The position numbers were made by a program, and so were the translations under genes. Positions 7,664-15,274 of a stretch of DNA of 28,560 nt are shown here, one piece after another. Positions within the stretch are counted from its first letter, which is position 1. Each line of letters opens with the position of its first letter. This DNA comes from JBBRWV01 sp038248985 (lineage in GTDB: Bacteria > Planctomycetota > Phycisphaerae > WQYP01), in NCBI GenBank assembly GCA_038248985.1, contig JBBRWV010000033.1, positions 1 through 28,560 of the forward strand, given 5' to 3'. The notes beneath the pieces are model-generated. The model was not told the DNA's origin, made no database searches, and saw nothing but the letters and a program-made list of their open reading frames with translations.

Positions 7664-8722
7664 TTAGGGAGCGGGTTTCAATTGAAAGCCTTTGACGATG
7701 ACGTCGGCGTTGTACTCGAGGAGTTGGAGGTAGGTGGGTGCGGGGCCGTCGGGGCCGGTGAGGGAATCGACGTAGAGGACACCGCCGTAGCGGGTGCCGG
7801 TTTCATTGCAGACTTGGCGCATGGCTTTGTCGCTGATGGTGCTTTCGGAGAAGCAGACGGGGATCTTATTTTTGCGGACGGTGTCGATGACGTGCTGGAC
7901 CTGGCGGGGTGTGCCTTCTTCGTCGGCGTTGACGGGCCAGAGGAAGAGTTCCTTCATGGCGTAGTCTCGGGCGAGGTAGGAGAAGGCGCCTTCGCAGGAG
8001 ACGAGCCAGCGTTGATCGGGGGGGATCTGGGAGAGTTTGGCGCGGAGGGGCTCGTCGATGGCTTGGATTTTTGCGGTGTAGGCGGCGGCGTTGGCGGTGT
8101 AGGTGGATTCGTTGGCGGGATCCATCTGGATAAGTGCGAGGCGGATATTTTCGACATACTTCATGGCGTTGGCGGGGGACATCCAGGAATGGGGGTTGGG
8201 TTTGCCGAGATAGGGGCCTTCGCCGATGCCGAGGGGAGCGATGCCGTCGCTGAGATTTTTACTGGGGACGTCTTTAATTTTGCCCATGAATTTTTCGAAC
8301 CAGCGTTCGAGGCCCATGCCGTTGCGGAGGACGAGATCAGCGGACTGGGCTTTGACGATATCGAGGGGGGTGGGTTCATAGTCGTGGATTTCGGCACCGG
8401 GCTTGGTGATGGATTCAATGAGGGCTTTGTCTCCGGCGACGTTCTGGGCCATGTCCTGCAGGATGGTGAAGGAGGTGACGACGCGTTTGGTTTTGTTTTT
8501 GGCACCGGAGTTGGAGGAATCGCAAGCGGGGAGGACGAGGGCCGCGAGTACGATGGCGAGCGTAGCGCAAGCGCCAAGGAGTGATTGAAGAGTGCGGAGG
8601 GGCACGTCGCGAGTGCAGGGGCTTTCGGTGGTGTCGGGGCGGTCGGTGCTGAGTTCGCGAAGGAGGGGCGTGGGGGTGGGGTTGAGGAGGAGGGCGAGCG
8701 CGACGGGGGCGGGGCGGGGCAT
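7664..8722 (-). CDS. mntA: Mn2+/Fe2+-binding lipoprotein of the ABC importer
   Basis: Cluster A-I (ZnuA/PsaA-like) solute-binding protein. The four expected ligands are visible: His in EIHDYEPT, His in NPHSWMSP, Glu in CEGAFSY and Asp in YVDSLTGPDG. Glu at the third position and no His-rich loop indicate Mn/Fe rather than Zn. A lipobox (LPAC) ends a hydrophobic segment. From ATG 8722 (AAAGG 6 bases upstream) the product has 352 residues, with about 39 extra residues before the usual signal peptide. A GTG at 8605 would give a normal signal peptide but lacks a ribosome site. It is the first gene of the operon, about 60 bases from the predicted transcript start. Confidence 0.93.
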   Translation of the reverse strand: MPRPAPVALALLLNPTPTPLLRELSTDRPDTTESPCTRDVPLRTLQSLLGACATLAIVLAALVLPACDSSNSGAKNKTKRVVTSFTILQDMAQNVAGDKALIESITKPGAEIHDYEPTPLDIVKAQSADLVLRNGMGLERWFEKFMGKIKDVPSKNLSDGIAPLGIGEGPYLGKPNPHSWMSPANAMKYVENIRLALIQMDPANESTYTANAAAYTAKIQAIDEPLRAKLSQIPPDQRWLVSCEGAFSYLARDYAMKELFLWPVNADEEGTPRQVQHVIDTVRKNKIPVCFSESTISDKAMRQVCNETGTRYGGVLYVDSLTGPDGPAPTYLQLLEYNADVIVKGFQLKPAP

Positions 8723-8758
8723 AGCGGGCCTTTCATGAAAGGGGAAAATCTGTTGGGC

Positions 8759-8800
8759 ATCAAAGCAGATATTTTGATTACTCAAAATAGTATCTTTGAT
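8759..8800. promoter_or_regulatory. Extended palindromic operator between mntA and mntR
   Basis: A nested dyad centred between 8779 and 8780. Inner arms TATTTTGA (8770-8777) and TCAAAATA (8782-8789) flank TTAC. Outer arms ATCAAAG (8759-8765) and CTTTGAT (8794-8800) lie 4 bases further out on each side. All four arms pair perfectly. It abuts and overlaps the -10 of the leftward promoter. This layout suits two dimers of a DtxR/MntR-type repressor on one site. The inner core recurs at 4815-4832 before mntH; the outer arms do not. Confidence 0.75.
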
Positions 8801-8817
8801 TGGACATGGGGTGTCAA
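8789..8817 (-). promoter_or_regulatory. Promoter of the mntABCD-type operon
   Basis: Minus strand: -35 TTGACA (8812-8817), 17-base spacer, -10 GATACT (8789-8794). It has the same -35 and spacer length as the mntH promoter and a one-base difference in the -10. The operator palindrome begins at the -10, so a bound repressor would block initiation. Confidence 0.75.
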
Positions 8818-8884
8818 GTGGAGTATCAAACAGGGGTACTTGGGCAGCGCAGGGCGGGTTGTTTTTTCGCCGGAGAATTTGGAC

Positions 8885-9577
8885 ATGGCCAGTCGCACGA
8901 TTGAGAATTATTTGAAACAGTTGTATTTGGAGCAACGGGAGACGCCGGAGGATTCGATTGCGATGGGGAGGCTGGCGGTGGTGATGGGGGTGGTGCCGGG
9001 GACGGCGACGAGCATGGTGAAGGCGTTGGCGGATTCGGGGTTGGTGCATTACGAGCCGCGGACGGGGGTGCGTTTGACGACGGCGGGGCAGCAGTTGGCG
9101 TTGCATGTGATACGGCGGCACCGGCTGGTGGAATTATTTTTGGTGAAGACGGTGGGGTTGGACTGGTCGGAGGTGCATGTGGAGGCGGAGGAGTTGGAGC
9201 ATGTGATTTCGGATCGACTGCTGGAGCGGATCGACGAGTTGCTGGGGCATCCGCTGGTGGACCCGCATGGGGATCCGATCCCTTCGGCGGGAGGGACGGT
9301 GCGGGAACTGGAGATGCCGAGCTTTGTGAATTGCGCGTTGGGGCAGGCGTTGATGGTGGCGCGGGTGGTGGATCAGGAGCGGGGGTTTTTGCAGTTTGCC
9401 AATCAGAGCGGGTTGATGCCGGGGGCGAAGCTGGAGGTATTGGAGCGGAATGTCAACGCGGATCTGGTGACGGTGCGGGCGGCGGGTCGGGAGGCGCAGA
9501 CGATGTCAACTTCAGCGGCGGCGAAATTTTTGGTGAGCCCGGCGGGGAAGTCGCGAGCGAAAAAACGCAAAGGGTGA
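8885..9577 (+). CDS. mntR: DtxR/MntR-family metal-dependent repressor with FeoA-like domain
   Basis: A 230-residue product: winged helix (about 1-75, recognition region VVPGTATSMVKALADSGLV), metal/dimer domain (about 76-140) and an SH3/FeoA-like C-terminus (about 150-215). Ligands typical of the family are visible: His79, and Glu102, Glu105 and His106 in the E-x-x-E-H pattern. Positions corresponding to Bacillus MntR Asp8 and Glu11 read Asn8 and Lys11 in my alignment, so the metal site differs from classical MntR. ATG 8885 has GGAG 9 bases upstream; the frame is open further upstream but that part overlaps the operator. Divergent from the importer operon, it is the obvious candidate regulator of both Mn units. 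A plus-strand promoter was not clear. Confidence 0.92.
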   Translation: MASRTIENYLKQLYLEQRETPEDSIAMGRLAVVMGVVPGTATSMVKALADSGLVHYEPRTGVRLTTAGQQLALHVIRRHRLVELFLVKTVGLDWSEVHVEAEELEHVISDRLLERIDELLGHPLVDPHGDPIPSAGGTVRELEMPSFVNCALGQALMVARVVDQERGFLQFANQSGLMPGAKLEVLERNVNADLVTVRAAGREAQTMSTSAAAKFLVSPAGKSRAKKRKG

Positions 9578-9621
9578 ATCGACAATTGCAGCGGCGGGGT
9601 GCGAGTCTTACGATTGTGTTC

Positions 9622-10530
9622 ATGAAAACAGTGTGTGCAATTTTGTGGGTGGCGTTGGTCACGATGGTGGCGGGGTGCGGGGAGGAGAGGGCGGCGCAAA
9701 CGCAGCCTGCGGCGCCAGGGACGCGGGGGGCGGAGCCGGTGGATACGCGGACGCCGCGGATTGTGAGCACGGTGCCGGCGGCGACGCTGATGCTGGTACA
9801 GATGGGGGCGGAGGATGCGCTGGTGGGGGTGACGAAGTACGATCAGCTTTTTTTGCCGGCGTCGAAGCAGGATTTGCCGGTGGTGGGGGATTACATGACG
9901 TTGAATTACGAGACGCTGATTCGGTTGAAGCCGACGGCGCTGGTGATTCAGACGGCGGAGCAGCGGATTGAGCCGCGGTTGCGGGAGCTGGCAAAGACGG
10001 AGCATTTTGCGTTGATCAACGTGAAGTTGTACAGCGTGGAGGATATCTGGAGCACGGCGGAGCGATTGGGGGCGTTGAGCGGTCATGCGAATGCGGCGAG
10101 CACGAAGATTAATTTAGCGAAGGCGGAGCTGGCGGAGATTCAGGCGATGAAGCCTGTGGGGGAGAAGCCGCGGGTGTTGTACATTGTGGGGGACAGTCCG
10201 ATTTCGATCGTGGGGTCGAACACGTTTATGGATGAGATGGTAACGCTGGCGGGCGGGGAGAACGTGGGGACGAAGGTGGGGGATTATTGGCCGGTGATTG
10301 GGATGGAGTCGCTCTTGAAGCTGTCGCCGGAGGTGATGTTGATTGGTGCGCCGGGGCAGCCGGAGCAGGTGGTGAATGATCCGCGGCTGGCGGGGTACAG
10401 CAAGTTGGCGGTGCCGGCGGCGAAGGAGGGGCGGATTTTTTTGATCACGGATGTGAATTGCCAGAAGCCATCGCTGGACATTGCGCGGCATGTGCGGGAC
10501 ATTCATCGGCGGCTTTATGTGGGGCGGTAG
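9622..10530 (+). CDS. BtuF/FhuD-like periplasmic binding lipoprotein
   Basis: A 302-residue cluster A-II (helical-backbone) binding protein, the kind that serves vitamin B12, haem or ferric-siderophore importers. The signal peptide MKTVCAILWVALVTMVAGC carries the lipobox VAGC with Cys19 as lipidation site. A Pro/Ala/Thr linker follows, then RIVSTVPAATLMLVQMG, the usual first strand, DALVGVTKYD, and the mid-protein segment VLYIVGDSPISIVGSNTFM. ATG 9622 is set by the signal peptide; the ribosome site is poor. It begins 44 bases after mntR on the same strand. No matching permease or ATPase is in the window, so the ligand is unknown and it may use a distant transporter. Confidence 0.85.
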   Translation: MKTVCAILWVALVTMVAGCGEERAAQTQPAAPGTRGAEPVDTRTPRIVSTVPAATLMLVQMGAEDALVGVTKYDQLFLPASKQDLPVVGDYMTLNYETLIRLKPTALVIQTAEQRIEPRLRELAKTEHFALINVKLYSVEDIWSTAERLGALSGHANAASTKINLAKAELAEIQAMKPVGEKPRVLYIVGDSPISIVGSNTFMDEMVTLAGGENVGTKVGDYWPVIGMESLLKLSPEVMLIGAPGQPEQVVNDPRLAGYSKLAVPAAKEGRIFLITDVNCQKPSLDIARHVRDIHRRLYVGR

Positions 10531-10629
10531 GAATTTCGGGGAAAAGGGGCGGGGATGGGGTATTATTCTGCGGATCGCTGGAACGGGCGGGCATTTTTTG
10601 TGTGCGTTTTTTGAAAGACAGGAATGAAT

Positions 10630-12474
10630 ATGAAGCCGATGCGTCAACGTGTGTGGGTGCTTTCCGCGGCGGTGGTGTTGGCGTGTGCGTCGATGGCGCG
10701 GGCGCAGGTGCTGGCGGACAAGGTGCCGGCGGACGCGTTGTTTTATGCGGGTTGGCAGGGGACGGATGCGATTGGTAACGCGTACGAGGGGTCGCATTTG
10801 AAGGGGTTGGTGGAGGCGCTGAACGTGCCGGAGCAGGTGCGGGCGATGATGAAGCTGGAGTTGGCGAAGAAGACTGACCCGGCGGAGGTGGAGGATCAGA
10901 GGCAACTTCAGGCATTTATGGAGCAGGTGCTCAAATCGCCGGGGGCTATTTTTGTGGGGCCGATGGATTGGGCGGAAGCGAACAAGCCCGTGCCGCGGAT
11001 CGGCTTTATTTTTCAGGTGGGGAAGGCGAATGCGACGGAGTGGGCGGGGCGTTTGAAGGCGGCAGAGGTGAAGCATGCCAAGGTGCGAAAGGAGAAGAAG
11101 GAGAACGATCCGCCGACGAAGTTTGAGGTGGTGGGGGATTTTCTGGTGGTGACGGTGGGGGATTTGCCGGACTACGCGAAGCTGGTGGCGGGGGAGACGA
11201 AGGGGGAGACGCTGGCGAAGAAGAAGGAATTTATGGAAGGATTTTCGAAGTTGGAAGGGGGCGGGAAAGACCGGGCGTTGAGCGTGTTCATTAGTGGGCA
11301 GGGGATTATGGCGAACATCAATGAGGCGGTGGAGTTGAAGAATGATGCGCAGTTGCGGCGGATGTGGCCGCTGATGGTGGATGCGTTGGGTGTGGAGTCG
11401 GTGCGATACGGGGTGTGGGCGGGGAAGTTTGACGGGGCGGACTGGATATCGGAAGGGTTTGTGGCGTTCAATGCGAAGCGTGCGGGGGTGGTGGGGTTTT
11501 TTGACAGCAAGCCGCTGGGGGAGGATGTGCTCAAGATGATTCCCCAGAGCGCGACGAGCGCGGGGGTGTGGCGTTTTGATGGGGTGCGGCTGCTGGCGGA
11601 CATACGGGATGCGGCGGGGCGGGCGGATGAGCGTGGGGCGCAGATGTTCGACACCGTCATGGAGCAGGCGTTTTTCTTTTCGGGGGTGGACGTGCAGAAG
11701 GATTTGTTTCCGGCATTGTCGGACGAGTTTGTTTATTACACGACACCGGATGCGGCGGGGCTTTCAATGCGGGGGTTGGTGATGATCAACAAGCTGAAGG
11801 ATCCGAAGAAGGCGAGCGATGCGCTCGACAATTTGGAGGCGTTTATCAATGCGTCGATCACGCAGCGGGATCCGGATTCGAAGCGGCAGTTTCGTGCGGA
11901 GAAGATGAAGGTGCCGCTGGAGAATACGACGATTCACACATTGAACCTGCCGGAGGCGTCGCCTTCGTGGGCGATACATGAGGGGGTTTTGTACGTAGCG
12001 TTGAGCCCGCAGGGGTTGGAGTCGGCGATTACGGGGGCGATGAAGCGGAAGGCGGGGGAGACGCTGCTGGACAATGCGGAGTTTACGGCGCTGCGGAAGA
12101 AGCTGGGGGCGCAGAAGATTTCTTCGTTTGGTTTTTACGATTTGGCGCGGACGGCGCCGGAGATTCACGAGATTTTGTCGCAGGCGATGGCGAAGGAGAA
12201 GGCGGCGCACCCGGACAAGCCGCAGGTGCTGGTGTTGCCGCCGCTGGACAAGTTGAAGGCGCATTTTACGGCGGGGCTGAACATTTACTGGTCGGACGAG
12301 GCGGGCTGGCATGCGCAGGGTGTGGGGCCGTTTCCGATGGCGTCGATGTTGAGTTCGGATGGGCTGTTGATGTTGGGGGCGATGGACAAGATGAAGAAGG
12401 AGGAGGAGGCGCGGCGGGCGAAGGCGGGGGCGGGGGCAGTGAAGAAAGGGGCGGCGGGGAATGAGTTGCCGTAG
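10630..12474 (+). CDS. Large exported protein, DUF3352-like, function unknown
   Basis: A 614-residue product from ATG 10630, which has AGGA 6 bases upstream; an ATG at 10624 sits too close to it. The signal peptide ends ACASMARA, followed by QVLADKVPADALFYAGW, the 'P.dal.y.g.' opening shared by DUF3352-type secreted proteins common in Planctomycetota. The body is mixed alpha/beta without catalytic motifs and includes repeated LxGxxK and FxSKPLGEDVLKMIPQ-type segments about 100 residues apart, suggesting duplicated domains. The C-terminus is a charged KMKKEEEARRAKAGAGAVKK tail. It is likely periplasmic. I do not recognise a specific role. It could be co-transcribed with the binding lipoprotein 99 bases upstream. 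Confidence 0.75.
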   Translation: MKPMRQRVWVLSAAVVLACASMARAQVLADKVPADALFYAGWQGTDAIGNAYEGSHLKGLVEALNVPEQVRAMMKLELAKKTDPAEVEDQRQLQAFMEQVLKSPGAIFVGPMDWAEANKPVPRIGFIFQVGKANATEWAGRLKAAEVKHAKVRKEKKENDPPTKFEVVGDFLVVTVGDLPDYAKLVAGETKGETLAKKKEFMEGFSKLEGGGKDRALSVFISGQGIMANINEAVELKNDAQLRRMWPLMVDALGVESVRYGVWAGKFDGADWISEGFVAFNAKRAGVVGFFDSKPLGEDVLKMIPQSATSAGVWRFDGVRLLADIRDAAGRADERGAQMFDTVMEQAFFFSGVDVQKDLFPALSDEFVYYTTPDAAGLSMRGLVMINKLKDPKKASDALDNLEAFINASITQRDPDSKRQFRAEKMKVPLENTTIHTLNLPEASPSWAIHEGVLYVALSPQGLESAITGAMKRKAGETLLDNAEFTALRKKLGAQKISSFGFYDLARTAPEIHEILSQAMAKEKAAHPDKPQVLVLPPLDKLKAHFTAGLNIYWSDEAGWHAQGVGPFPMASMLSSDGLLMLGAMDKMKKEEEARRAKAGAGAVKKGAAGNELP

Positions 12475-12500
12475 GCGGAGGAACATGCTTCCGGAAGTGT

Positions 12501-12529
12501 TTGTTTTTGATGTGTTTTAATGTCATACT
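12501..12529 (+). promoter_or_regulatory. Promoter of toxin-antitoxin module 1
   Basis: TTGTTT (12501-12506), 17-base spacer, CATACT (12524-12529). Initiation would fall about 6-7 bases later, at or next to the ATG at 12536. With no ribosome site visible, the toxin mRNA may be leaderless. Confidence 0.5.
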
Positions 12530-12535
12530 ATTGAC

Positions 12536-12790
12536 ATGGCAACGGTGATCCTGACATCGGAGGCGAGCCAGCAGTTCGACGAACTGCGCCCGCCGATGCG
12601 CGGACGTGTGGCTGCAGTGCTGGAGCGCCTGGGAAGCTGGCCGCAAGTAAGCGGCACCAAGGCTTTGCGTGGATTAGTGGCAGGCCGTTACCGCGTACGC
12701 ACCGGGGATTATCGCGTGATGTTCAGACCCGATGGTGATCGCGTGGTCGTGGAGCGTATTTCACTGCGACGTGATGTGTATGAGGATTGA
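12536..12790 (+). CDS. RelE/ParE-family toxin (module 1)
   Basis: An 84-residue toxin of the RelE superfamily, which usually cleaves ribosome-bound mRNA or poisons gyrase. Visible family features are a helical N-terminal half (ASQQFDELRPPMRGRVAAVLERL), the central LRGLVAGRYRVRTGDYRVMF strand pair (with R..DYRV) and a terminal RISLRRDVY. It precedes its antitoxin by 3 bases, the toxin-first order seen in HigBA-like systems. No ribosome site precedes the ATG, but a promoter is placed for a leaderless transcript. Base use is balanced, unlike the strongly G-rich strands on both sides, consistent with transfer. Confidence 0.85.
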   Translation: MATVILTSEASQQFDELRPPMRGRVAAVLERLGSWPQVSGTKALRGLVAGRYRVRTGDYRVMFRPDGDRVVVERISLRRDVYED

Positions 12791-12793
12791 GCG

Positions 12794-13117
12794 ATGACAC
12801 TCCAGACGATTGAAGTGAAGGGCGAGCGATTTGTGCTGGTGCCGGAGGAGGAGTTCCGCCGACTTGCCGAGTTGCCTGAACTGCCGAAGCCGGCGGCAGA
12901 TGGATCGGTGGATGCGATTGCTTACGGGCGCGCGAGTGTGGCGCGAGATTTGATCATGGCGCGGCGTCGGACGGGTCTCACGCAGAGTCAACTGGCCAAG
13001 GCGGCCAAAGTGCGGCAGGAAACGGTATCGCGATTGGAGTCGGGGTTGCAGACAATCACTGAGGCGACAATGAAGAAGCTGTGGCGGGTTTTGGAAAAGC
13101 GCGGCGGAGCCAATTGA
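12794..13117 (+). CDS. Antitoxin with C-terminal XRE-type HTH (module 1)
   Basis: A 107-residue product in two parts. Residues 1-45 (MTLQTIEVKGERFVLVPEEE and on) resemble the Phd/YefM-like segment that wraps a toxin. Residues about 55-105 are a helix-turn-helix of the XRE/Cro family (ARRRTGLTQSQLAKAAKV, RQETVSRLESG, TMKKLWRVLE). It begins 3 bases after the toxin stop, so the pair is co-translated. It should neutralise the RelE toxin and repress the shared promoter at 12501-12529. Its stop is 28 bases from the convergent acetyl-CoA synthetase stop, with no clear terminator between. Confidence 0.85.
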   Translation: MTLQTIEVKGERFVLVPEEEFRRLAELPELPKPAADGSVDAIAYGRASVARDLIMARRRTGLTQSQLAKAAKVRQETVSRLESGLQTITEATMKKLWRVLEKRGGAN

Positions 13118-13145
13118 CGGCGCGTGGGTTTCGGTGAATTACGGG

Positions 13146-15104
13146 CTAGTCCTCGGTTTCGCGGAGTTTGGCCATGACGGTGTAGTCTTCGAGGGTGGTG
13201 GTGTCGCCGCTGGTTTCTTTGCCGGCGGCGATGTCGCGGAGGAGGCGGCGCATGATTTTTCCGCTGCGGGTTTTGGGGAGGGATTCGGTGAAGCGGATGT
13301 CGTCGGGCTTGGCGATGGAACCGATTTCCTTGACGACCCAGGCTTTGAGTTCTTCCTTGAGTTTGTCGTCGGCCTTGATGCCGGCGATGACGGTGACGAA
13401 GGCGCTGAGGGCCTGGCCTTTGAGATCGTCGGGGCGGCCGACGACGGCGGCTTCGGCGACTTTGGAGTGGGCTACGAGGGCGGATTCGACTTCCATGGTG
13501 CCGAGGCGGTGGCCGGCGACGTTGACGACGTCATCGACGCGTCCCATGACCCAGAAGTAGCCGTCCTTGTCTTTGCGGGCGCCGTCGCCGGTGAAGTAGA
13601 AGGGGGGGATTTGGGTCCAGTAGGTGCTGACGAAACGGTCGGAGTCGCCGTAGACGGTGCGCATCATGGAGGGCCAGGGTTTGCGGATGACGAAGAGGCC
13701 GCCGGTATTGGCGGGGACTTCGCGGCCTTGTTGATCAACGACGGCGGTATCGACGCCGAAGAAAGGAATGGTGCAGCTACCGGGTTTGGTGGCGGTGACG
13801 CCGGGCATGGGGGTACACATGATGGCGCCGGTTTCGGTTTGCCACCAGGTGTCGACGATGGGGCAGCGTCCGCCGCCGATTTTTTCGTGGTACCACATCC
13901 AGGCTTCGGGGTTGATGGGTTCGCCGACGGTGCCGAGAAGGCGCAGGGAGGAGAGGTCATGCTGGGCGGGGTGTTGATCGCCCCACTTGATGAAGGCGCG
14001 GATGGCGGTGGGGGCGGTGTAGAAAATAGTCACGCCGTATTTTTCGATGATTTCCCAGAAGCGGTCTTCCTTGGGGGCGTTGGGGGCGCCTTCGTACATG
14101 AGGACGGTGGCGCCGTTGGCGAGGGGGCCGTAGACGATGTAGCTGTGGCCGGTGACCCAGCCGATGTCGGCGGTACACCAGTAGACGTCGGAGTCGCGGA
14201 GGTCGAAGACGTATTTGCTGGTGAGGTAGGCGCCGAGGAGATAGCCGCCGGTGGTGTGGACGACGCCCTTGGGTTTGCCGGTGGTGCCGGAGGTGTAGAG
14301 GATGAAGAGCATTTGTTCGCTGTCGAGGGCGGGTGCTTCGTGCGCCGCGGAGAGGGCGGGGGCGTTCATGAGATCGTGATACCAGGCGTCGCGGCCATCC
14401 AGCATGATGACGGGGTTGGCGGTGCGTTTGACGACGATGACGTTTTTGACGGTTTTGGTTTTGAGGAGGGCTTCATCGACATTTTTTTTGAGTTCGATGA
14501 CCTTGCCGCGGCGATAGCCGCCATCGGCGGTGATGACGCAGGAGACGCCGGAGTCATTGATGCGGTCAGCGAGGGCTTCGGCGGAGAAGCCGCCGAAGAC
14601 GATGGTGTGGGTGGCGCCGATGCGGGCGCAGGCGAGCATGGCGACGGCGGCTTCGGGGATCATGGGGAGGTAGATGGCGACGCGATCGCCGAGTTTGACG
14701 CCGCTTTGTTCGAGGACGTTGGCGAATTTGCAGACTTCGCGATGGAGCTGGGCGTAGGTGATGACGCGGGAATCGCCGGGCTCGCCTTCAAAGATGATGG
14801 CGGCTTTATTTTTGCGGTCGGAGGCGACGTGGCGGTCGAGGCAGTTGTAGGCGACGTTGAGTTTTCCGCCAACGAACCACTTGGCGAACGGAGGTTTGGA
14901 CCAGTCGAGGAGGGTGTCCCACTTTTTGTGCCAGTGCAGTTCATTGGCCATTTTGGGCCAGAAGGTTTCGGGAGAGTTAAGTGATTCTTGGTAGAGGGCG
15001 TCGTACTGGGCCTGGGTTTTTATGCGGGCTTGCGCGGCGAATTCCGCCGCGGGCGGGAAGAGGCGACGTTCGTTCAGCACCGACTCAATATTTTGATTCG
15101 ACAT
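13146..15104 (-). CDS. acsA: Acetyl-CoA synthetase
   Basis: A 652-residue AMP-forming acetate-CoA ligase, exactly the length of the classical enzyme. It makes acetyl-CoA from acetate, ATP and CoA in the cytoplasm. Key motifs: the ATP loop YTSGTTGKPKG (about residues 265-275), DTWWQTETG, which includes the acetyl-pocket Trp, YFTGDGARKDKDGY, GRVDDVVNVAGHR, and near the end TRSGKIMRR, whose Lys is the catalytic residue and the usual target of regulatory acetylation. ATG 15104 has AGGAG 7 bases upstream; the frame is open further but upstream residues are not conserved. A good promoter lies at 15151-15180. It is monocistronic, between two toxin-antitoxin modules. Confidence 0.97.
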   Translation of the reverse strand: MSNQNIESVLNERRLFPPAAEFAAQARIKTQAQYDALYQESLNSPETFWPKMANELHWHKKWDTLLDWSKPPFAKWFVGGKLNVAYNCLDRHVASDRKNKAAIIFEGEPGDSRVITYAQLHREVCKFANVLEQSGVKLGDRVAIYLPMIPEAAVAMLACARIGATHTIVFGGFSAEALADRINDSGVSCVITADGGYRRGKVIELKKNVDEALLKTKTVKNVIVVKRTANPVIMLDGRDAWYHDLMNAPALSAAHEAPALDSEQMLFILYTSGTTGKPKGVVHTTGGYLLGAYLTSKYVFDLRDSDVYWCTADIGWVTGHSYIVYGPLANGATVLMYEGAPNAPKEDRFWEIIEKYGVTIFYTAPTAIRAFIKWGDQHPAQHDLSSLRLLGTVGEPINPEAWMWYHEKIGGGRCPIVDTWWQTETGAIMCTPMPGVTATKPGSCTIPFFGVDTAVVDQQGREVPANTGGLFVIRKPWPSMMRTVYGDSDRFVSTYWTQIPPFYFTGDGARKDKDGYFWVMGRVDDVVNVAGHRLGTMEVESALVAHSKVAEAAVVGRPDDLKGQALSAFVTVIAGIKADDKLKEELKAWVVKEIGSIAKPDDIRFTESLPKTRSGKIMRRLLRDIAAGKETSGDTTTLEDYTVMAKLRETED

Positions 15105-15150
15105 AGGGCGGCTCCTGATTTTTGAGATGGAACTAGAATTGCGAATGGGG

Positions 15151-15180
15151 AGTATACGTGGTGGGTTGGCGCGGCGGCAA
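15151..15180 (-). promoter_or_regulatory. Promoter of acsA
   Basis: Minus strand: -35 TTGCCG (15175-15180), 18-base spacer, -10 TATACT (15151-15156). This leaves a leader of about 40 bases before ATG 15104. Confidence 0.55.
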
Positions 15181-15274
15181 TGGAAATGCGCGTTCACGTA
15201 TTAAGCGAATAAGGGATCAGATGATTCATTGAAGGCGAGGAGGCGGGGACATTATGTTCAATCGAGAAAAGGGC

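Noticed and set aside
13134..14984. A 616-residue Gly/Asp-rich plus-strand frame
   Set aside because: It lies entirely opposite acetyl-CoA synthetase, which is certain from its motifs and length.
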